Virus record (IMG/VR): IMGVR_UViG_3300033158_000004 | Location: 1 to 39,245 of that record | Strand: one strand, 5' to 3' | Length of the DNA stretch: 39,245 nucleotides | DNA from: a virus | Part shown: piece by piece, positions 29,332-36,909 of the stretch | Layout of the letters: each line of letters opens with the position of its first letter | How positions within the stretch are numbered: the stretch's first letter is position 1 | Notes under the pieces: generated by a model | What the model saw: only the letters and a program-made list of their open reading frames with translations | Databases searched by the model: none | What the model was told of the DNA's origin: nothing | Translations under genes and position numbers: made by a program

Positions 29332-29892
29332 CTAGCGCACCCAGGTGTACTGCAGCGCGATCGTGCCGACCGCGGTAGGTGCCGTGGTCGCGGTGATCGT
29401 CAGGTGGAACTCGTAGAAGGGGTCGAAGTCGAGCCCGAGGAGTTCCCACACCCGCAGGAGCACGTTCGCCGCGAGGAAACCGGCCGCGAGGATGCTCGGG
29501 CTGTAGACGCTCTTCCAGGCCGAGTTCGCAGCCGCCGTCGAGACGCCGGTCGCGAAAATCTGATCCGAGCTCGTGAGCGAGAGCGCGCCCGCCGCGGAGG
29601 TCGAGACGACCCCGCCGGTCGTCGAGGTGAGGGCCTGCTGATCGTTGTTGTAGACGCCGAACTTCCAGACACCCGCCGTGGTGGCATCGTTCATGAGCTC
29701 GATGTCCTGCACGCGCACGCCGGACGGCAGGAACCCGTAGCGGTAGGTCGAGCCGATCGAGTCGGTCGCGACCGTCGCGACGGTTGCCACACATACCGTG
29801 TCGTTCGCCCCGGCGATGTAGCCGGAGGTGAGGACGCGCGGGCTCGCGTCGAAGTTCGAGATCGTGGTCGAGAGGCGATTGACGACGGCCAT
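29332..29892 (-). CDS. Virion structural protein, capsid-adjacent, 186 aa
   Basis: ATG at 29890-29892 with AGGAG 8 bp upstream. Thr/Ser/Ala-rich beta protein (TTISNFDASPRVLTSGYIAG, IELMNDATTAGVWKFGVYNN) with a more hydrophobic helix LLRVWELLGLDFDPFYEFHL near the end. Directly downstream of the major capsid gene, where decoration or cement proteins are found. Function is inferred from place and composition. Confidence 0.65.
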   Translation of the reverse strand: MAVVNRLSTTISNFDASPRVLTSGYIAGANDTVCVATVATVATDSIGSTYRYGFLPSGVRVQDIELMNDATTAGVWKFGVYNNDQQALTSTTGGVVSTSAAGALSLTSSDQIFATGVSTAAANSAWKSVYSPSILAAGFLAANVLLRVWELLGLDFDPFYEFHLTITATTAPTAVGTIALQYTWVR

Positions 29893-29954
29893 CTAGGTTG
29901 CTCCTGCGGGCTCCAAGCTGGGGACCGGCCCCCTGGCTATTTACCCGGGTCGGT

Positions 29955-30872
29955 TTAGCGTGCCCACACCTGCGTGACGCGGGCCTCTTCGAGGCGGGTC
30001 GCACCCGCCGTCATGAACACGTACGCCTGCCACGGCTCGCTCTGGAGATCATGGCGCTGGCTGATGTTGGTCGAGATGTCGTTCCAGAGCCCGAGATGCA
30101 TCCCGAGCTTCTGCCAGATGTGCACCTTGGTCGAGGTGCCCGCCTGGTCGTCCGTGCCCGTGAGCAGCCGCTCGATGCGCACCGTGTCGATGCCGAGGAA
30201 GCGCTTCACGCGCCCGTCGACGAGCGCCGCCACGTCGTTGAAATCGCGGCTGATGACCTGCGTCTCGGCGAGTAGGTTATCCATCTGCTTCGCCTTGCCG
30301 ATCATGACGAGCCCGTCGGTCGGATCGCCGGGGTCGCCTTCCTCATCTGACACCGCCTCGTTCTGCTCGAGGATGAGCTTCGCCTGGCGCATCTTGGCGA
30401 CCGTGAGTCCCGTCGGGGCGGTCGCACCCTGCTGGACCGACACGATCTCGGCAGCGGGAAGCGCGGTCGTGTTCTGGCCCGAGACGCCCGTCTGCGCGTT
30501 TCCGCCGAGGGCGGCGATGATGAGGTCATCGAACTGGCGGTTCGCGGCGAAGTGCGCGTTCTGCACGAACTTGCCCTTCGGGTCGATGAGGAGCCGGAGC
30601 TTGTCGAAGTTGTCGAAGAGCTGCGGCAGATCGTAGTCCGAGGGGTAGACCCAGCGGCGGTTCGTCTGCGCATCGACCCGCTGCATGGGGCCGTAGCGCT
30701 GCGTGACCGGCTGCATCGCGACGGCGCCCACCTGCTCGACCGGGCTTCCGGCCTGGCCGACGTAGCGCTCCTCGGTGCACCACTTGCGCAGGCGCGAGGT
30801 CTTCTGCTGAACGAGCTCGTTCAGGACCTTGGCGTACTGCTGGACGTAGAACGTGACGATGTTGGTCGACAT
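29955..30872 (-). CDS. Major capsid protein
   Basis: 305 residues. MSTNIVTFYVQQYAKVLNEL and the HFAANRQFDDLIIAALGGNA stretch are typical of a podophage capsid family (I associate it with the PF19821 phage capsid group). The central domain with DDLIIAALGGNAQTG and a C-terminal ITNISQRHDLQSEP-like end fits an HK97-fold shell protein. ATG at 30870-30872 preceded by CGAGGG. It follows a small gene and a 178-bp spacer after the scaffold, the expected order. Confidence 0.85.
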   Translation of the reverse strand: MSTNIVTFYVQQYAKVLNELVQQKTSRLRKWCTEERYVGQAGSPVEQVGAVAMQPVTQRYGPMQRVDAQTNRRWVYPSDYDLPQLFDNFDKLRLLIDPKGKFVQNAHFAANRQFDDLIIAALGGNAQTGVSGQNTTALPAAEIVSVQQGATAPTGLTVAKMRQAKLILEQNEAVSDEEGDPGDPTDGLVMIGKAKQMDNLLAETQVISRDFNDVAALVDGRVKRFLGIDTVRIERLLTGTDDQAGTSTKVHIWQKLGMHLGLWNDISTNISQRHDLQSEPWQAYVFMTAGATRLEEARVTQVWAR

Positions 30873-31050
30873 GGCGGCCCTCGCGGCGCGTGCGTAACGC
30901 GATCAGTTCGCGAGTGCCGTGTCCCTTTCGGGGGGCGCCTCTTGCGGTTCAGGTCCGCCAGGCCGGCGTCTTTCCGCCTGTCAGCGGGGGCGAGGTCCTC
31001 GCCGTGTCCGCATCCGTGGGCTCAGACGATGCACGCGGCAGGTGGCACAA
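30873..31050. other. Spacer before the capsid gene, with a perfect 15-bp inverted repeat
   Basis: 178 bp without a supported gene. Contains GGCGAGGTCCTCGCC at 30989-31003, a palindrome of 7-bp arms about one base, too tight for a hairpin and so more likely a protein site if functional. On the minus strand a TTGATT-like box occurs near the upstream end, but no convincing -10. It could carry a capsid promoter or a processing site. Confidence 0.35.
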
Positions 31051-31287
31051 TCAAGGGGAGGGGGGCGTGTCCTTCGGCGGGGGCGGCGTGTAGGGCACGA
31101 AGCTCTCGGTGCCTGCCTTGTCCTTGACGAACTCGTAGCGCTGCCCCGGGATCGGGTGCGTCGCGGTGTCGAGCGTCAACTGTACTTTCTTGACCTCGAT
31201 GCTCTCGCGCTCGCCGGGGACGCGAAAGCGGGTGAAGCGCGCGATCGCGTGGTGGCCGAACTTCTCGAGCTGGTCGCAGTACCACAT
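31051..31287 (-). CDS. Small protein between scaffold and capsid, 78 aa
   Basis: ATG at 31285-31287, 9 bp after the scaffold stop. Reads MWYCDQLEKFGHHAIARFTR, then IEVKKVQLTLDTATHPIPGQ and a Pro-rich C-terminus (PYTPPPPKDTPPSP). Beta-rich core with a flexible Pro tail; perhaps a decoration or assembly protein. No family recognised. Confidence 0.62.
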   Translation of the reverse strand: MWYCDQLEKFGHHAIARFTRFRVPGERESIEVKKVQLTLDTATHPIPGQRYEFVKDKAGTESFVPYTPPPPKDTPPSP

Positions 31288-31296
31288 GACGAGCCC

Positions 31297-32208
31297 CTAC
31301 TGCGCGAAGCCCTTGGTGATCTGGCTGACGAGCTGGTCGTATTCCCCGCCCGTCTTCGTGATCTCGCGCCACTGATGCGCGCTGATCTCGCCGGCCGACC
31401 GGGCGGCCGTGAGCGCATCGAGCCGCGCCTGCGCCTCGCTTGCCCCGCCCTGGAACCCAGGGGGCGAGCCGCCATCGCCAGCGAACCGGTGCTCGGTGTT
31501 GCCCGCCCCGAACTTGTAGAGGAGCGTCATCCACTTGGGCGTCCCGAGCACGGCCTCGAGCGTGCGGAGCTGGATGTCCGTCAAGCCCCCGACTTCCTGC
31601 GCGATGAAGGACTTGCCGGCGTTCGCGATCCCCATGCGCTCCTGGTATTGCGGGCCCCAGTCGCGTTCGAGCTGCTTCAGGCCCTCAGTGCTCGCGGTGT
31701 CCTCCTGGGCGCGAAGCTCCGTCTCCATGCGCTGCATGGCCGCCTCGTAGCCCCTGGAGATGCGCGTCGCCATCGCGCCCGGCACGTGGGCCTTCAGGAG
31801 CTCCTCGGCGACATAGGCCTTGAACTGTGGATACGGGTTTTCCGCCGGCACTGCGAGATCGTACTTGTCGGCGCTCTCGGGCACCCCGGTGAGCGCGCGC
31901 CACGCCTTGACCGCGTTCTCGTCTTCCTTCCCGTCCTGCCCGGGCACGGGATAGCCCTTGCCCTGGCGGATGGTGGCGGCCTCGCGCTCCAAGTCGCGGG
32001 CGGTGCGCGCGAGCGTGAAGGTGTCGGGGTAGTTCTTGTTCTGCGCCCAGGCGCGGATTTCGGCCTGCTCGGGCTTGTCCCAGGCGGCAAAGAACGGCTG
32101 GTTCGCGCTCCCGCCTCCGGGAGCTGCGCCACCGTTCGGTGAGCCACCGCCGGCGGGGGCTGCCCCGCCCTTCGCTCCTGCCATCGCTTGATCTGCTGGG
32201 GTGCCCAT
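31297..32208 (-). CDS. Capsid scaffolding protein
   Basis: 303 residues. Gly/Ala/Pro-rich, disordered first 45 residues, then a charged helical body (PEQAEIRAWAQNKNYPDTFT, AAMQRMETELRAQEDTASTE) and a C-terminal helix with QWREITKTGGEYDQLVSQIT. Acidic and helical, as in T7 gp9-type scaffolds, and placed between the portal block and the capsid. It should guide procapsid assembly around the portal and be lost at packaging. Confidence 0.8.
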   Translation of the reverse strand: MGTPADQAMAGAKGGAAPAGGGSPNGGAAPGGGSANQPFFAAWDKPEQAEIRAWAQNKNYPDTFTLARTARDLEREAATIRQGKGYPVPGQDGKEDENAVKAWRALTGVPESADKYDLAVPAENPYPQFKAYVAEELLKAHVPGAMATRISRGYEAAMQRMETELRAQEDTASTEGLKQLERDWGPQYQERMGIANAGKSFIAQEVGGLTDIQLRTLEAVLGTPKWMTLLYKFGAGNTEHRFAGDGGSPPGFQGGASEAQARLDALTAARSAGEISAHQWREITKTGGEYDQLVSQITKGFAQ

Positions 32209-32214
32209 GCGTCG

Positions 32215-32529
32215 TTACTCCCGCGGCTCTTTCCACTCGAGCTGCGTTCTAATGTACTCCATCACGTCGAAGTGCCCAAGCCGCCGCCACGTCTGGTACT
32301 CATCCGTCCGATCGGTCCGGTCGAGCACATTCGGCGGCAGCCCGTGCTGGCCTGGGGGATTGCCGAACTTCGCAAGCAGCGCCTCGAGGATGCGCTCGCC
32401 GTGCGGGGTGGGTTTCTCCCAGGCGCCGAACACCTCCTGGAAGGCGCGCGCCCGCTCGCGAATCCGGGCGCGAGAGGCGGCCTTTGCGACCTCGTTCTCT
32501 TCCTCGACCGTGAGGCGCGGGTCCGCCAA
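32215..32529 (-). CDS. Bbp19-like phage protein, 104 aa
   Basis: Helical N-terminus (EEENEVAKAASRARIRERAR), then FQEVFG-x-GERILEALLAKFGN and a TWRRLGHFDVMEYIRTQLEW end, close to the Bbp19-like domain seen in podophages such as Bordetella phage BPP-1. Such proteins are encoded next to the scaffold; their role is not established. The start is 1 base after the FN3 gene, the end 6 bases before the scaffold start. Confidence 0.7.
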   Translation of the reverse strand: MADPRLTVEEENEVAKAASRARIRERARAFQEVFGAWEKPTPHGERILEALLAKFGNPPGQHGLPPNVLDRTDRTDEYQTWRRLGHFDVMEYIRTQLEWKEPRE

Positions 32530-32868
32530 TCAGTAGCCGCCGGGAGTGTTCGGGAACGGGAACCGCCCGCGCGACATGGGGGTCGTGAGCATGACCTGCT
32601 GCGGCTGAGGGGTCACCAGCACATCGAGCGCGGGACCGACTTCGATGCCGGCAACGACGGGGGCGACCCGGATGTCGTGCGTCGTAGGCAAGGTCTCGGT
32701 GACCCCGTTGTAGCTTGCGACCGTGAGACCCGTGATCGTGGCCGAGAGCCCCGGCACGTTCTGATTGAGGATGCCGTCCAAGTAGACGTTGTAGCTCGCA
32801 GGCGCGAGCCCCGTCGGCACGGCCCACGTGACCGTGACGGATCCGCCCCCGTTGTCGATGACATCCAT
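32530..32868 (-). CDS. Fibronectin type III-like domain protein, 112 aa
   Basis: The segment VTVTWAVPTGLAPASYNVYL, then NQNVPGLSATITGLTVAS and HDIRVAPVVAGIEVGPA, follows the strand pattern of a fibronectin type III (Ig-like) domain, about 80 residues, with a Pro/Arg tail (MSRGRFPFPNTPGGY). Such domains decorate phage capsids or tails and may bind surface sugars. It follows the 20-residue repeat gene in the cassette between portal and scaffold. Confidence 0.72.
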   Translation of the reverse strand: MDVIDNGGGSVTVTWAVPTGLAPASYNVYLDGILNQNVPGLSATITGLTVASYNGVTETLPTTHDIRVAPVVAGIEVGPALDVLVTPQPQQVMLTTPMSRGRFPFPNTPGGY

Positions 32869-32881
32869 CGTGCCAGTGATC

Positions 32882-33970
32882 CTACTCCGAACGGATGAGC
32901 GTGCCCACGGGAAGCGTCGTCTCCTCGAACGCTGCGAGGAGCGCGAGCTGCAGGACCTGCGCCTCGACGCGCGCCACGGGCGGCGCTAGCGCGACTGAGG
33001 CCGGCTTCGGCGCATCCGCCGCACGGCTCGACATCCTCGGGGACGCGATCGCCGGTCCCTCCATGGGCATGCTGCGAGGCCCCATACCGGTGCCAAGCGC
33101 GGCTTCCGCCGGATCCGGGAACTGCTTGAGTGTGCGGGCTACCTGCGCGCGGTCGCTCTCCTTGCGTCGCGGGCGCTTGGCGGGTCCTGGCACGCCCCCG
33201 CCCGCGGCGGCCGGCGGAGCTGCGGGAGGCGCGTACGTGAACGATATGGTCGCGAGCGAGTAGCCGAAGGCTGCCGCGAGCGCTTGCCCCGACCCTGGAG
33301 CCGCCCCGGTGAGTGCGCCCAGCGCCGGCCCGACGGCGAAGGCCGTGCCCGTGAGGACGGCGGCGCCGGAGACGCCCGAGTACGCGAAGCCCGTGCCCGC
33401 TGCTGCGGCTCTGAAGGCTGCGGCGCCGAGGAGCGTCCCGGCTGCAGTGCCGAGTGCGCTCGCGCTCCCCTGCACCGGATTGACGAGGAGTCCAGCGGCG
33501 AGCGCGTAACCCGCAGCATTGGCACGCGCTGAGAGCGCCGTGGTTCCCGCGATGGCCCCCAACACCGGGCCGTGCGCGAACGCCGCGCCCGCGAGCGCTG
33601 CCGCTCCCTTGATGGAGGCGGATGTCGGACCGAAACCAAAGGCTACGCCGCCGAGCGCTCCTGTGCCGGTGAGCGCGCCCTTGGTTGCGCCTGTGCCGAA
33701 GGCGAGCCCGTCGACGAGCGTGACGAGGAGGCCGGTGGCGAACGCCGGCCCGACGGCTGTCGCCTTGCCGGCAAGTGCACCGGTGGCCGTGATTTTCGCA
33801 AGCGCCGGCCCGGCAGCGCTTGCGCGAGCGGCGAGCGCGCCGGAGCCGAGCAGCGTGCCGGCCGCCGAGCCGCTACCTAGCGCTGCCCCGAGCCCGTTCG
33901 CGGTGGTGCCCCCGCCCGTGAACTCGAAGGTCTCGTCAAACCACTTGAGGATGTCGAGATCGTAGAGCAC
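32882..33970 (-). CDS. Ala/Gly repeat protein, 362 aa
   Basis: A short opening (MLYDLDILKWFDETFEFTGG) leads into at least ten degenerate 20-residue repeats with the pattern G-x-GAL-x(2)-A-x-A-x-GPA-x(2)-I, spanning about residues 35-245 and including TGALGGVAFGFGPTSASIKG and AAALAGAAFAHGPVLGAIAG. A Pro-rich and basic linker (KRPRRKE) follows, then a C-terminal helix with VARVEAQVLQLALLAAFEET. The repeat suggests a rod or beta-solenoid fibre. It lies between Ig- and FN3-domain genes. No known family is recognised. Confidence 0.7.
   Translation of the reverse strand: MLYDLDILKWFDETFEFTGGGTTANGLGAALGSGSAAGTLLGSGALAARASAAGPALAKITATGALAGKATAVGPAFATGLLVTLVDGLAFGTGATKGALTGTGALGGVAFGFGPTSASIKGAAALAGAAFAHGPVLGAIAGTTALSARANAAGYALAAGLLVNPVQGSASALGTAAGTLLGAAAFRAAAAGTGFAYSGVSGAAVLTGTAFAVGPALGALTGAAPGSGQALAAAFGYSLATISFTYAPPAAPPAAAGGGVPGPAKRPRRKESDRAQVARTLKQFPDPAEAALGTGMGPRSMPMEGPAIASPRMSSRAADAPKPASVALAPPVARVEAQVLQLALLAAFEETTLPVGTLIRSE
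32882..33970 (-). repeat. Array of 20-residue (60-bp) coding repeats
   Basis: Repeats run from roughly 33230 to 33870 within the Ala/Gly repeat gene. Period 20 codons; each unit centres on GAL...A...GP. Copies are diverged at the DNA level, so this is a protein-level repeat rather than a recent tandem duplication. Confidence 0.6.
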
Positions 33971-33973
33971 GGC

Positions 33974-34936
33974 TCAGAACCAGCGCTTGAGCGTGAGCGT
34001 GGACTTGAAATCCTGGTAGCGGTGCGGCAGCAGTTGCGTCGGGCGCTTGGTGAAGCGAGTCGGCAGCTTAAATACCGGGCTCGCTGCGAAGCTATTGAGC
34101 GTCGCATTCGAATCCGTCACTGCGCAGTAGAAGGACGTCCCCTGATCGGTGGGATAGACCGGCGTGTAGTTGTAGGTCGAGGACGTCGCCCCGCCGATGG
34201 AGCTGCCATTCTTGTACCACTGATAAGACAGCGAGCCGCCGCTTGCCGTCGCTGTGACGGAGAACGTGACCGAGGCGCCGGAACCTGGAATGACGTACTG
34301 ATTCGTCGGCTGCGCGGTGATGATCGGCTGAAGCTGCAAGAACGAGAGCGCCAGAGCGCTGACCGTGCCACCCCCACTCTCCCAATTCCCCCTCGCTGTC
34401 GAGAGTCCTCTGTTCGCTACCTCGTCGACGATCAACATTCCGCAGACAGAGCTTGTGGCAGCACTATTGACGCGCGAGGTCGTTCCGGCTGGCGGCACGA
34501 TCTCCCACGTTCCGCCGCTCACCGGATTGGCCCAGATGCTGAGCAGAGCGTCATTCGGTATGTTGCAGTTGAGAACCGGCGTATAGGCCAGATTGGTCGC
34601 GCTAGTGCTACCTGTCGATGAGGCGGCGCCAACTGCATCGAGCGGACTAGTCGTCAGCCCACGATAGTCGAGCAGCACCGCTACGGTGTCTGAATTCGTA
34701 TCAGTGACCGTCGGAGCAGTCTCGGAAGCTGTCGCAAGTCGCCACCACAACGCGATGTCGACTGATCCGATGGAGATGCTCTCGATCAGCGTGTAACCGG
34801 AAAGCGACGTGGTCGGCGCGGTCTCGGAGACCAGCACCAGCACAAAAATGTCATTCGCAGCGTGCCCGGCCGGCAGCCCGACCGTCGGACTCGCCCCCGT
34901 AGCCACCGTGCCCGCGGCGACGAATGACCACGCCAC
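33974..34936 (-). CDS. Ig-domain structural protein, 320 aa
   Basis: Residues about 205-290 (IITAQPTNQYVIPGSGASVT, then SLSYQWYKNGSSIGGATSST and DQGTSFYCAVTDS) form a clear Ig-like domain with YQWYKNG and YCAV. The N-terminal 200 residues are a Thr/Ser-rich beta domain (MAWSFVAAGTVATGASPTVG) with a pattern I associate with phage tail or head surface proteins. Codon use is less GC-rich than neighbours. The start overlaps the upstream stop by one base. Likely an exposed decoration or adhesion protein. Confidence 0.72.
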   Translation of the reverse strand: MAWSFVAAGTVATGASPTVGLPAGHAANDIFVLVLVSETAPTTSLSGYTLIESISIGSVDIALWWRLATASETAPTVTDTNSDTVAVLLDYRGLTTSPLDAVGAASSTGSTSATNLAYTPVLNCNIPNDALLSIWANPVSGGTWEIVPPAGTTSRVNSAATSSVCGMLIVDEVANRGLSTARGNWESGGGTVSALALSFLQLQPIITAQPTNQYVIPGSGASVTFSVTATASGGSLSYQWYKNGSSIGGATSSTYNYTPVYPTDQGTSFYCAVTDSNATLNSFAASPVFKLPTRFTKRPTQLLPHRYQDFKSTLTLKRWF

Positions 34937-35826
34937 TAGAAGTTCTCCAGCCGCGCGAGCACCTGGTTGACGGTCCAGGATGCCGAGGTTCCGCCGTTGA
35001 CCGACAGGCCGAGGTACGTATTGACCGTCGTGGAGTCGAAGCCGGACGAGACCGCGTTGACGTTCTTCACCGCGTTGGAGAAGCCGGTGGTGGTCAGGTT
35101 GGTGTCGAGCGACACCGTGCCAACCAGCACTGCACTCGTGCCGCTGCCTATCGTGCGGAAGTAGGCATCCACCGTCACATAAGCGGCGTCAGCCGCAGCC
35201 GTGCCCGCCGCAAAAGTGAACGTGCACTCGGCGGTGTCTGAGGTGCTAGCGGTGGTGCCGTAGCGCAGGCTGAAGATCGGCGTCGCGGTGCCGGCGGCCG
35301 TCTTGGACATCTCAAAGTTGAGCAAGTAGCGCGTGCCGGCAATCGGTCGGCTCGTCGGCAGCAAGATGCTTGAGCCCGTCAGGTACGTGTCGGACGAGAA
35401 CCCCGCGCCCTGCGCGCCGGTCGAGAAGTTGTAGAGGATCTTAGCCTGCGTCGTCGCCTGGTAGATTCCGCCGTACTGGTCGTAGTGCAGCCACGTGTCG
35501 CCGTTGAAGACCAGCTCCTCGCCGATGAGGAGCGTGCATTTGATGAGCGTGACGGTAGTCGTCCCGTCGTAGTGCTCCACTGTGCAGGCACAGGAGTTGG
35601 CCGCATCCACGTTCGCAATGTGGATCTCGCGGACGTTGCGCTGCACGCTGGACGCGGGCGACCCCACGATGGTCGTAGTCGCGGCAGTGGTGATCGACTG
35701 GTTCGCCTGGATCCCCGGGGTGATCGTCCCGGCGTTGTTGTCCGCGTAGTCCGCGTGCACGTGGATCGTGCTCGCAGCTCCCGTGACGAGCTCGACCAGC
35801 GATGCCGTGGTGGTGAGGAGCAGCAT
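34936..35826 (-). CDS. Virion structural beta protein, 296 aa
   Basis: Thr/Ser/Ala-rich, without signal peptide. An N-terminal third with NVREIHIANVDAANSCACTV, then LIGEELVFNGDTWLHYDQYG, resembles the small capsid-decorating or baseplate-like protein that occurs before Gp80-type proteins. The C-terminal 160 residues look like a carbohydrate-binding-type beta sandwich. Part of the surface cassette between the Gp80-like and Ig genes. No family name certain. Confidence 0.62.
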   Translation of the reverse strand: MLLLTTTASLVELVTGAASTIHVHADYADNNAGTITPGIQANQSITTAATTTIVGSPASSVQRNVREIHIANVDAANSCACTVEHYDGTTTVTLIKCTLLIGEELVFNGDTWLHYDQYGGIYQATTQAKILYNFSTGAQGAGFSSDTYLTGSSILLPTSRPIAGTRYLLNFEMSKTAAGTATPIFSLRYGTTASTSDTAECTFTFAAGTAAADAAYVTVDAYFRTIGSGTSAVLVGTVSLDTNLTTTGFSNAVKNVNAVSSGFDSTTVNTYLGLSVNGGTSASWTVNQVLARLENF

Positions 35827-35836
35827 GCGCTGCCCC

Positions 35837-36547
35837 TTAGCTCAGGTAGGCGACCAGCGCGCCGATGGCAAAGGATGGCGTGACGCCATTCGACACCGCG
35901 AGCGGAGTCGATGCCTTGATGACGTAGCCGGACCCCACAGAGGACGTGTTGACCGGGTTCGCGTTGCTGGCGGTCGTCGAGAGCGAGATCGTGATGCCGG
36001 AGGCCGTGCCCACGTAATAGGTCGTGCCCTCGGTGAACCCCGTCGGAAGCGTGTCGGCCGCGTCCGCGAAGACCGCCACGCGGTCATTGACGGAGAACGC
36101 GGATCCCGGCACCGTCATGGAGCCAGGGGACGCACTCGTGCACGTGAAGCCGAAGGGGCCAGACGTCACAACGCCGACGGGACCGGAGAGGAGCAGCGTC
36201 CCCGCGCCGGAGGACGAGAGCCCGAGGCCGAAGTAGGAGATCGTGTCACCGGACGCCCCGCACTGCGCGAAGTTGACCGCGACGGCGTTCGAGACGTTCA
36301 CGGTCGGGGACGAGCCTGCGATCGTGAAGCCCCCGGACGTGCGCGCCACGGCGACGCGCGCGTAGTTCGTGTACGCGGTCTCGCTCGTATTCTGCGAGCC
36401 GCCGGCGCCCGGGTCCGCGTTGTGGAGCGACACGTAGATATTGGTCGCAGGCGATGTCGCCGTGTTATCGGCGATGTTGGCCCAGCCGGTCGCGTTGAAG
36501 AGGAGCTTCAGCGCGTTGGTCATCGTGGTGCCGGTATAGTTCGACAT
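35837..36547 (-). CDS. Gp80-like phage fibre/decorating protein, 236 aa
   Basis: The segment NIYVSLHNADPGAGGSQNTS, then ETAYTNYARVAVAR, is the signature of a family commonly annotated as phage tail fibre (Gp80-like, with YVxLHTADPGxGGSQ and YxxYARVxV). The C-terminal half, with YYVGTASGITISLSTTASNA, is a further beta domain often found next to it. ATG at 36545-36547. It is located between portal and scaffold rather than among tail genes, so capsid decoration is as likely as a fibre role. Confidence 0.75.
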   Translation of the reverse strand: MSNYTGTTMTNALKLLFNATGWANIADNTATSPATNIYVSLHNADPGAGGSQNTSETAYTNYARVAVARTSGGFTIAGSSPTVNVSNAVAVNFAQCGASGDTISYFGLGLSSSGAGTLLLSGPVGVVTSGPFGFTCTSASPGSMTVPGSAFSVNDRVAVFADAADTLPTGFTEGTTYYVGTASGITISLSTTASNANPVNTSSVGSGYVIKASTPLAVSNGVTPSFAIGALVAYLS

Positions 36548-36582
36548 GGTCTTGCCTCACGCCTTTCGGGCGATGGTGGAGA

Positions 36583-36909
36583 TCACGGGCGTGTCTCCTT
36601 GACAGTCATCATGGCCGGGCCCGTCGGCAGGTGCACGGTCGCTTGACGGGTGGTCGGGGTGCGCAGCACTGCAACGAGCGCCTGGAGGTCCCGGCACACC
36701 TCAGCGGTCCCGGCCCCGGCATTCGCCTTGATCGCCTGAGCGAGAGCCGTGAAGAGCGCGGCGAGCGCTTCGGGCTTCAACGCCGCCTCGAGCTCCGCGA
36801 TGCGCTTCTCGTGGTCGGCGAGCTTGTCGGTGGCGCCCTTGCGCGCCTCGTGGAGCGCGACCAGGTGCGCCTCGTTCGTCTTCAGCCTCCGGGCGATGGC
36901 GTGATCCAT
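36583..36909 (-). CDS. Hypothetical protein after the portal, 108 aa
   Basis: Helical N-terminal half with a likely coiled coil (HEKRIAELEAALKPEALAAL). No membrane segment. ATG at 36907-36909 overlaps the portal stop by one base. No family recognised. A head-assembly role is plausible from position only. Confidence 0.6.
   Translation of the reverse strand: MDHAIARRLKTNEAHLVALHEARKGATDKLADHEKRIAELEAALKPEALAALFTALAQAIKANAGAGTAEVCRDLQALVAVLRTPTTRQATVHLPTGPAMMTVKETRP

Noticed and set aside
2450-35800. Other CACGTG cores (for example near 3637, 16086, 20334, 24955, 31787, 35492 and 35757)
   Set aside because: None has the GTTC...GAAC arms, so they are ordinary CACGTG hexamers, not parS-type sites.
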